This document shows, piece after piece, positions 56,010 through 64,000 of a stretch of 64,000 nucleotides of DNA; position 1 is the first letter of the stretch; each line of letters begins with the position of its first letter. The position numbers and the translations under genes were made by a program. The DNA is taken from the NCBI GenBank assembly GCA_023078685.1, contig JALGAS010000001.1:6076001-6140000 (forward strand), given 5' to 3'. A model generated the notes under the pieces. That model did not search any database. It was not told where the DNA came from and saw only the letters and a program-made list of their open reading frames with translations. The stretch comes from Neopestalotiopsis rosae (taxonomy: Eukaryota; Ascomycota; Sordariomycetes; Amphisphaeriales; Sporocadaceae).

Positions 56010-59000
56010 TTCCCCTTATTAAATAATATCGGTTAAATTTAATAATTTTACGAACTTTTGGAATTTATCCCTAAAAAGTGGTTTCGTAAAGCCGTTTATT
56101 GGAATATTATTCGTTAATATATATTTAATACGAATATTTTAATTTTCGACTTTTTAGCGGACGTAATAATACCGTATAATAATATATTTCGTTTTTTAAT
56201 AATATTCGGGGTTATAAGCCAAATTAATAGCTCCCGTATTATCTTTTTTAATTAATATAATATTAATATTAATACCGATTTTTTCGAGGAGATTTTTTAA
56301 TTAAATAGCCTCCCGGGTAGCCTGTTTTAGCCCGTTAAACTCGGCTTTAATAGTTAATAAGGAAATCGTTAATTATTTTTTAAATTTCCAATTTATCGGT
56401 CCGTTATTTAAGGTAAATAAATAACCGGATATAAATTTACGGGTTTCGTAATCCTTAGCAAAATCGGCATCGGAATATCCTATTAATCCGGGTTTTATAA
56501 TCCCGTTATAAATAATTCTAAAATAAAAATAGGATTTTATATAATTAAAAACCCCTATTACCCCTTTTATCGAAGTATTCGATAGGTTTTATATAAATTT
56601 AGCTAAAAACGATACGGGGTAAGCTAAATCGGGCCTAGTTTATATTATAGCGTATATTAATCTATTTAATAAATGCTAATATCGGTGGATAAATTCCGAA
56701 AAAGCCGGTTTTTCGTTAATTTTATTAATATATAACAATTTCGGAAAATTAGGATTTAGCGGTATATTAAATGGTTTTATATCGGAAAAACCGTTAATTT
56801 TTAATAGGCGTTTAAAATAAATTAATTAATTAATGCGAATAGCTTTTTTTTCCCGGTTTCTTTTAATTTATATACCGAGAAAATACGAGACTAGTCCTAA
56901 GTCTTTTATTTCGAAATCTTTCGAAATATCCTATTTTAATTAGTTAATTTTCCGTAAATTAAAACTAAAAAATAAAAAATCGTTTACGTAAATAATAATA
57001 AAGATATTAGAATTTTTATTATAATACGCTAATTCGTTTAAAATAAATAGATTAAATCCGAGCTTTTTTAAGGCGTTTTTTAATATAATTTGCCATTAAC
57101 GTGGATTTTATTTAAAGCCGTATAATGCCTTTTTTAATAATATAGCCTGGGTATTATCGTTTTTCCATCCGAAATTATTTAATTCCGGATTTTCGGCAAA
57201 AAATTCGGATAATCCGGTTATCGGGGTAATAAATACTTTTTCGTTTAATTCCCCGTTTAAAAAAGCACCGATTATATCGATTTATTCGATTTCCTAATCG
57301 TAATATATAAAAAAAGCTAATAAAAACCTTTAAATAGTGGATTTTATTCCTATAGCGAAAATTTCGAAATAATCGATACCGTATTATTATTCGAATTTAC
57401 GTATTACTAATTTTGCCTTATACCGCTTAATATTACCGTTTTTATCGGTTTTTCTTTTAAAAACCTATTTAACGGTAAATGGGTATTTACCGGCCTTTTA
57501 AATTTTATTACGATCGACTACCTAAAAAATCCCTTTTTATATAAATTGCCGAAGTTTTTCGTAAGTAGCTTATAGCCATTTTTCTTTTTCCGGCGTTTTT
57601 AACGCTTATTTAAGCGTTTTCGGTTTAATATAGCCGTTATTAATCGTGGAATAATACGAGATATTAGCGAATAATTCGTCGTATTTAACGAATTTATCTC
57701 GTTTTTTTTCCGTAAATTTTGGAAGGACTATTTCGATATTCGATCTCGGAATATTCGAAATAATATCGGATTCGGTATTTTCGGGTAAATTCGGTCGTTC
57801 GCTAATACCGGGTAAGTTCGGCCGTTCGCTAATATCGGGTAGGTTTAATCGGTCGATATTTATAGCCGTGCATTCTTCCTTTAACCGGAGGTTATAAAGG
57901 TTATTAATCCCTTAACTTTCGTTTTTAAATAAACCGATAATTAAATTATCCGATTTAGCGTAACGGTTAATATTTGCGGCTTTTACCGTGGGGTTCGAGG
58001 TTCGATTCTCTGGAATAATAATTCGAAAATTATTAGAATATTATAAATTCTCCGAATTTTATAATTTCTAAAAATTATCCGAATTTTATAAATTCTTCCC
58101 ATTTTTTCGATTTTCCGGTAATAATCGAATATAAAAGGTCCGTATAATCCGTAATTTATACGGTCGATCGGTAATATAAACGTAATAAATTTTATTATTA
58201 TTATAGCCGATTATTTTTCCGTTTTCGGTAATATTACCGAATTTATCGGAAATAACCCGATTTTCTTTTAATTTATATATTAAAATAGGCGTTTTAAAGG
58301 CATAAATAATAAATACGTTAGGTTTATTATCCCGTTATAGCCAAAAATAATTATAAAATTCCTAATAAAGGGTAAGCTAACCGGACGATATAGCCGTAAT
58401 ATTTATTAAATAAATAACGGCTTTTATAATAAATTCCTAAAGGTTTTTCGGGAGTTATAAATCGATAAAAATTATATAAATTTTTTCGATAATAATTCGA
58501 TTCGTCCTTTCGGCAATACCGTTTTATTCCGGTATATACGGAGTAATAGGTTCGAAAATAATCCCTTTTCCGGTTAAATAATCGTTTAATTTAACCGGGG
58601 AAAACTCCCTACCGTTATTTATATAAATTATATTCGGGTATCGACCGAATTATATTTTATAATATTCGATTTTTTTAATAATAATATCGAATATTTTAAA
58701 TTTTTCCTTAAAAAATTCTACGTTACGGAAGCCGGTTTTATTATCGGTAAAGCCGGTTATATAATTATAACCGAAATAGCTAAATAGAGTAATATATATT
58801 ATATTAATATAAATTCGATATAATAATATATTTACCCGATTAGGATTAATACGGGCTTGGTTACGGGTAATTTTACCCGAAAAGCAAAATTCGCAATAGA
58901 AATCTTCTTTTTTTATTTCCCCTTTCGGTATATTAATAATTATTTTAGTTATTTTAGCTAAAATATCGAAGCTAGGGTAGCTAAGGATTTTATGTTATCG

Positions 59001-60850
59001 TTCCGTAGCTATAAGGAAATTCGAATTATTATTTAATAATTCGACTTCTTCGAAATCCGTAAAATTATCGGATTTCTTTACCGATTCCGGTTCCGGGTAA
59101 GCCTCGTCGAATATACGGGCTTTTTCCATTATTTTTAATAAATTTATAGCTAAATAAGCTATATCGGGTTCCGATTTATTTGCTATATAAAAAAAAAAAC
59201 CATATTTTCTTTAATTTAATATAATAAACGGACGATTCTTAAAATCGCAAAGCTTATTTCCGCTTATAATACCACCTTTTTAATAATAAAACTAGCTAAA
59301 TATAATATTTAGCGGAAATTCCGGAATATAAAATACGTTTAATAACGTAATTTTACGTATTTCCCGGTTAATTTAGAATAAAAAAACGATTTTTCCTATT
59401 CCTTTTGGAAATATTTTTCCACCACCCGTAATAACCGGTAATAAACCGGTTTTTTCGGTAAATTCGACGAATAATTTCTTATTATTCGCAATATGCTTCG
59501 AAAAACTAATATCGTATAGCTATTAATTTCGTAAAACGGTATTAAATTTCCGATTATTCGGAATATCCGAAAAAAAATAAAATGATTTTTCTTCGGTAAT
59601 TTCTTCGGAATCATATAATGGTTTTCCTCGATTTTATAATTTATTCGAGGAACGGGTGGATAAAATCGAAATATTCGGCTTATTCGATTTATTCGACTTA
59701 TTCGAATTATTCGAATTATTCGATTTATTCGAATTCCACCGTTTTTTTCCGCTTTTAAATTCCCATCGATTTTAATTAATCCGGGAATTTCGGGAGTTAT
59801 TCTTATTACCCGTAAAATAAAAATTTCCTATTACCGAATCTAGATCCCGTCGGTTTTCGTTTAATATATTAGTTATTAAATTTTCCAAATTAAGGGGTAT
59901 AAATAACCGTAAGGCACTTTTTTAACGATTTGCTTATATAGGGTAGGCTAATTAAAGGGCGGCTATAAAAATCGTTTTTTAATTAATATCGTCGATTTTT
60001 ACCCTAACGTTTAAAAGCTTAAATAAATAGCTTTTAAAATTAGAAATAAATTCGTTTAACGAGTTATAATTCTCGAATTTTATAATATAAAATTCGAGGT
60101 ATAGCTATTATCGAAAAACGGGACCGATGCCTTAATAAGCTAATTATAAAATCGATAAAGCCTTATACGGATTAAATTTATCGAAAATTAAATTTAATAA
60201 TTCGTTCGTTAAATTTTAATAAATTAAAAGCAACGCTTAGGCTTTTTATATTTCGGTTATACCGATATACGTTTTAGGTTTTTCGAAAAAACCGTTTATA
60301 TTTAGCAGCTTTATATATAATTATATAATAAACTTTTACGTATTTTAATTATCCGAATTAGAAAATTTTTATTTTTCCGGTATTTAGTAACCGGATAAGG
60401 CACGTATAATGCTATTTATTTTGCCTAATTTTTCCCGTTATAACGATATATAATTTATTAAAAACGGTAAAGGATTCGTCGAAATAAAAATAAAAATTTT
60501 TAAATATACGATAAAATATCGTATAAATAATCCGTAAAACGGGTAACGCTGCTTTCCTAATATAATAATCGGCTATTATAGCGGAGTTCCGAAGTTAATA
60601 TTAAATAATTTATAGCTTATTCGGGAGAGCGGCTATAATTTTCGATTTATACCTTTTATTAAAATATATAGCTTATAATATAATATAATATAATATATTA
60701 CCTATAATCGGCTATTATAACGCGTTTCCGAGATTTAAAAATTAACTTTTTAGCCGTTATATAGCTATAACGGGTAAAGATAACCGTTTCGGGCGTGGTT
60801 TATAGTTTTCGATTATAAAATCCGGTATTTAGGTATAATATTATACCGGA

Positions 60851-60864
60851 CCGGGCTTATAACC
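60851..60864 (-). other. Candidate primer-binding site of copia element
   Basis: Directly after the 5' LTR on the minus strand the sequence is GGTTATAAGCCCGG. Apart from one G-to-A (RIP-type) change it would be complementary to the anticodon arm of initiator tRNA-Met (GGGCTCATAACC), the half-tRNA primer known for copia/Ty5-type elements. The tRNA sequence is from memory. Confidence 0.5.
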
Positions 60865-61334
60865 TATTTTAAGGTTTAATTAGGTAATTATATATTTTAA
60901 GCATAAGGAAGCGTTTAATTATAGATTCGTAGAATCGTCTAATATAGGCTGGAAAACGTAATTATATTAAAGCTTAAGGAAAAAAAGAAAATAAACTAAT
61001 TATAAATAAAATAAATCCCTTTTATACCTATAAAATCAATTAATAAAAACATTCTAGAATATATTATTAATTAATTAATTTATAATCAAATTAATTAATA
61101 ATACGGTTGATTTGTAATTAAGGAAAATGGTGGAATATTATAGAAGATATTTAGGTAGGGCTATTTTATAATATTGCTACCGCAATGGCTATTATTTAGT
61201 GGGGTTTTACCGCACGTTAAAGATATCGTTAATAACCGATATTTTTACAGCCTTTATAGCTATTATAACGATATAATATGCGTTATAATGCTATTTTTAT
61301 ACATTATCCGATGCTATATAATATCCGTGCAATA
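60865..61334 (-). repeat. 5' LTR of copia element (right on the plus strand)
   Basis: 470 bp, starting TATTTTAAGG (TG changed to TA) and ending GTGCAATA. Confidence 0.9.
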
Positions 61335-61853
61335 TATAGCTTAATAATATTAGTTATAGCTTTATTTATACGCTATAAATCGATAGCTTTATTTTTATAG
61401 ATTTTTATTAATAGGTTTTTTTTAATAAAAGATTGCACCTAATTTTTTCTAAAAAATTATATATTTTTATAAATTTTTAAAATACGCTTAGCGAATTCCT
61501 TTAATTATTAATAAAATAGCGGCAGCCTTAAATTAGCCTAAATTCGAACCTATTTAGCTAGATAATTTTCCTTAATTAATAAAAATTTTTATAAATTAGA
61601 AAAAGCTATATCTCTAGCCTAATAACCCTTAATCCGGTTTTTTAGCGTTAATCGTAATATACCCTATTTTAATATAGCTAATTTAACGCTAGCATTATTA
61701 GCGACGGCTTTAAATGCCTAAATAATATATTTTTTTATATATTAAGGCATATAGGCTAAAAAAACGTTATTGCAAAAAATAGAATTAATTAAGGTAAAAT
61801 TAGTGGAATTATAAAAATTTAAAGTTAATAGTTATTATAGCGGTAAGGCATTT

Positions 61854-61900
61854 TTGGGGTGGCCAAATATGGGGGGTGGCCAAAAGTGGGTGACGGACGT
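61854..61900 (-). repeat. Right terminal inverted repeat of the Fot1-like element
   Basis: Reverse complement of 54247-54293 apart from transitions; this copy is almost free of RIP changes. Confidence 0.9.
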
Positions 61901-62197
61901 TATAATAAATCTAGATATCACTCACGACTCATATTATTTGTCAAATCAGCCTAGACTTTGAAAGAGCACATTTTGGTTCCAAGTGGCGCTCTTTTTCATT
62001 CATTCTCAGGAGAGCTTACGGCCGAGAAGCAAAGGTCAGCTGCTCAAAAACACCTTCTTCGATTCTATATTTCATAACAAGAGGATCTCAAGCCGTATAT
62101 CACAACAGCGCGAACAGAGTAAGATTCAACCACAGATTGCATTCTTATATATTGTATTGTTAAAGCCTAGTGTTGACAAACAGAAGCTTGACAGCTT
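61901..62197. other. Intergenic between transposon and tRNA-Glu
   Basis: About 300 bases of normal GC. No protein gene; a 78-codon frame at 61983-62219 overlaps the tRNA and is not supported. Confidence 0.5.
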
Positions 62198-62276
62198 TCC
62201 GATATGGTGTAGTGGCTAACATATGACGCTCTCATCTTGATCCGTCATGCCCGGGGTTCGATTCCCCGTGTCGGAG
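62198..62276 (+). tRNA. tRNA-Glu (anticodon CTC) with a 7-nt intron
   Basis: 79 nt in total. Acceptor TCCGATA pairs with TGTCGGA (one G-T wobble), discriminator G. The D arm contains GTGTAGTGGCTAACAT. The anticodon stem TGACG/CGTCA encloses 14 bases instead of 7. Taking out TCTTGAT at the canonical intron position (after base 37) leaves the loop CTCTCAC with anticodon CTC and a 72-nt mature tRNA, the normal fungal tRNA-Glu length. T arm CGGGG-TTCGATT-CCCCG is perfect. Confidence 0.88.
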
Positions 62277-62898
62277 ATCTCATGATCCAAATTCTTTTAG
62301 AACTTGGTTCTATTTTTGTCACAACTTTTGTCCAATCTCAACCTTCCTGCTCTCGTTGTGGCACGAGCCACGGTGGAACTTTACTTTTAGGATGCTGTGG
62401 CTCCACATCTCTCGTCTCCTACCGTTCTAACAAACACCTGGCAATGACATGATCAAAATGATCATGGCCAAAACGGCAAAACATACAACACCGGGGATTC
62501 CCCAGCCGTCACCGATCTGAGTACTAATCCAGCGATCACTAGCTTATCTAGGGCAGAGCGGACGGGATGCCGAGTTTTCTAGTGTCTATGGTCGTATGTG
62601 GAGGTTTGACAAGCATAAAGCCACTATATAGGATAACTGAATTCCTATAATAGCAGCGCCTGATGTGCCTCGATGTGGCTGGATCACATGTTCCAATGTC
62701 ACCTCCTGCCCGTCACTTCGAAATTCGGTCGGTAAACAACTAATCTCCGGCGCAAGCATGTAAATCAAGGATTTATCACACCTAAGCCAACAGGAAGGGA
62801 AAGATATGATCGTAAATTTGTTTAATTCAACCGTGATGCCGTGATGATATATTCGGTCCTGAGGTTGGTGAGAATACACGAGCTAGACTTGTCCTTAA
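62277..62898. other. Intergenic, nothing supported
   Basis: About 620 bases between tRNA-Glu and the stop of the HEAT-repeat gene. A 97-codon minus-strand frame (62586-62879) shows no recognised feature. Confidence 0.5.
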
Positions 62899-64000
62899 TC
62901 ACTCCTCACCCGCCAGAGCTTTCAACTTTTGCAAAGACGTCGGCAAACCCCAACTTTTCAGTATAGATAGAAAATTTGCAAAAGACCAGTTGAAACTGTC
63001 CACCTTGGTCAGTGCCCGGATGAGTTCCCGCTGGTCATGTGTCAAACTTTCCGGAGCTAGTGGCTCAGATGCCGGCATTTCAAATACCAACTTGAGGCCG
63101 ATCTCCGCAAGAACAAGGGTCGTCTCCCCGCGGGAAGATGGTATGGTCTCTATAATGACCATCTCCGAGCCTTGGCTATTTTCTCGGTTCAAATTTCTCA
63201 ACGACATTGCGGCGAGAGAGGCCAAGTCGGGATCGGCAAACTCGAAGTTGGCGTCCTTGAGATTCCGAGGTTCGTATTCATGGAGATAGTCACTTTCCTT
63301 TAGCTTGCGCAGTACCTCGTGGACGTGTTCGGGTTGAGATGCGCGCAACATGATAAGTGCTATAGCACTGGCCCAGCGGCTAAGGCCGGACCCGCTGTCC
63401 ATCGCATATACGGATTCCAGGCGTCGCACAACGAGAGTATCGGCAAGGTCGCTCTCCGATCTAGTTTGAAGCTGACCGAGTGCGATCAGGCCAGTGGCTT
63501 GGACAACGGGATTTGTCTCGCTGTCGATGAGATCGAACAACGCTGGATGGATTCGGTCTAATTCCTCAGGAAACCATGCTAGTGCGTACGCAGCCTCTTG
63601 TCGAATTGCCGCGGAGTCGTCTTTCAAGAGATGGATGATGTGTTGGAGACCGTCTTTGACAGCATCATATACCCCAAGCTCAGCAACACTCGACTTTAAG
63701 ATTTCTTCGGGCGGAGAGAACAACATGGATTGCCACTTGCGCCTCTTGCGATCGTCTTCGTCGACACCTTCATCCACCCACTCAAGCTGTCGAGCTTTCT
63801 CCTCTTCGCACCAACCAGGGGCCTGGTATGTAGCAACGTCTTTGCGCCATCTTTCGACATCGATGCCTCGAAGCCAATGGTGAGTTGGCTCGCCAATGGC
63901 CAAACGGGTGAGAAGTCGAAGGATCTCTTCTCTTAATAATGTTTTCGGACTGATCGCAAGGCGATATAAGAATGGGACTACTTCCCTTGAGGCCGAGTAC
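62899..64000 (-). CDS. HEAT-repeat protein, 3' part (5' end outside window)
   Basis: The frame is open from the right edge (64000) to the stop at 62899, about 367 codons, with no intron. The first visible residues are SREVVPFLYRLAISPKTLLREEILRLLTRLAIGEP, followed by HWLRGIDVERWRKDVATY. The middle holds HEAT-like helical pairs: AVKDGLQHIIHLLKDDSAAIRQEAAYALAWFPEE, HPALFDLIDSETNPVVQATGLIALGQL, then SRWASAIALIMLRASQPEHVHEVLRKL. The C-terminus ends LPTSLQKLKALAGEE. Proteins of this kind are scaffolds; similar fungal proteins of unknown function exist in my memory. The TTG at 63903 is not a start: coding clearly continues upstream. Confidence 0.8.
   Translation of the reverse strand, partial: YSASREVVPFLYRLAISPKTLLREEILRLLTRLAIGEPTHHWLRGIDVERWRKDVATYQAPGWCEEEKARQLEWVDEGVDEDDRKRRKWQSMLFSPPEEILKSSVAELGVYDAVKDGLQHIIHLLKDDSAAIRQEAAYALAWFPEELDRIHPALFDLIDSETNPVVQATGLIALGQLQTRSESDLADTLVVRRLESVYAMDSGSGLSRWASAIALIMLRASQPEHVHEVLRKLKESDYLHEYEPRNLKDANFEFADPDLASLAAMSLRNLNRENSQGSEMVIIETIPSSRGETTLVLAEIGLKLVFEMPASEPLAPESLTHDQRELIRALTKVDSFNWSFANFLSILKSWGLPTSLQKLKALAGEE

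Larger units (their letters stand above)
55540..61334 (-). mobile_element. Ty1/copia retrotransposon, RIP-ruined, nested in the Fot1-like element
   Basis: 470-bp LTRs at 55540-56009 and 60865-61334, with target duplication TATAG on both sides (55535-55539 and 61335-61339). Total 5,795 bp. On the minus strand, decayed copia Pol blocks appear in order: protease-side block near 59300-59500 (IGKI, then LNVFYIPEFPLNIIS), integrase near 58510-58570 (PYIPE.NGIAERTNR), RT around 56970-57130 (YVND for YVDD), RNase H near 56400-56490 (GYSDADFAKDYETRKF). The order integrase before RT defines copia. A purine tract (AATAAGGGGAA) adjoins the 3' LTR at 56010-56020. Confidence 0.88.
54247..61900 (-). mobile_element. 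Fot1/pogo-like (Tc1-mariner) DNA transposon, RIP-ruined, interrupted by copia
   Basis: Ends are inverted repeats of 47 bp starting ACGTCCGTCACCCAC; the first 26 bases are identical and the rest differ only by C/T and G/A changes. TA dinucleotides (54245-54246, 61901-61902) flank it, the Tc1/mariner target duplication. Without the nested copia (5,795 bp plus 5-bp duplication) the element is about 1,854 bp, the Fot1 size. On the minus strand the right part (61860 downward) still reads, through stops, like a pogo/Fot1 transposase N-terminus with its helix-turn-helix and CENPB domains (blocks such as LRLPLFY, LKEFAKRIL, and IDL.RIN.A.TNIIK); the left part looks like a basic C-terminus. Confidence 0.88.

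Overview
The window is nuclear DNA of a filamentous ascomycete (Pezizomycotina). Protein-coding genes carry short 40-150 nt GT..AG introns, and the families present are typical of such fungi: a HET-domain protein, multi-exon P450s, a fungal O-methyltransferase, a CE1 esterase, a Ctr copper transporter and a small CFEM-like secreted protein. GC-balanced gene blocks alternate with sharply bounded, extremely AT-rich blocks whose repeat copies differ only by C/T and G/A transitions, the signature of repeat-induced point mutation (RIP). The species cannot be named from this sequence.

Layout. 1-790: 3' part of a membrane-protein gene. 1292-4297: HET-domain protein. 4699-6603 and 7774-9686 (both -): two P450s. 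10370-34087 (+): an O-methyltransferase cut in two by a 22.5-kb LTR element (10875-33394; 249-bp LTRs; TAGGG target duplication). Inside that RIP-ruined element lie a pristine 7.68-kb Ty3/gypsy chromovirus (12489-20164; 512-bp LTRs that appear identical; CGTTT duplication), a solo copia LTR (23092-23563), the wreck of a second gypsy pol, and about 7 kb of unassigned decayed DNA with tandem repeats. 34891-36919 (+): a third P450. 37320-53165: housekeeping and transport genes (tRNA-Gly, Tsr4/PDCD2-like, Pns1-like, a membrane protein, CE1 esterase, CDC123-like gene with an in-frame stop, MFS, Ctr, CFEM-like). 54247-61900: a Fot1/pogo DNA transposon with 47-bp inverted repeats, interrupted by a 5.8-kb copia element (55540-61334; 470-bp LTRs; TATAG duplication), all RIP-ruined. 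62198-64000: tRNA-Glu with a tiny intron and the 3' part of a HEAT-repeat gene.

How it fits together. Three P450s plus an O-methyltransferase form a tailoring-enzyme group that looks like a secondary-metabolite cluster or the remains of one; no backbone synthase is visible in the window, and the methyltransferase is physically broken. The two methyltransferase halves remain open and free of RIP although the inserted element is heavily mutated, so insertion and RIP were probably fast relative to ordinary gene decay. The intact chromovirus arrived after RIP had acted on its host element. Its notable features are a textbook -1 frameshift heptamer between gag and pol, three repeated Cys-Cys-His motifs in an extended Gag, an antisense ORF with Zn2Cys6-type cysteine spacing, and four perfect hairpins in the LTR.
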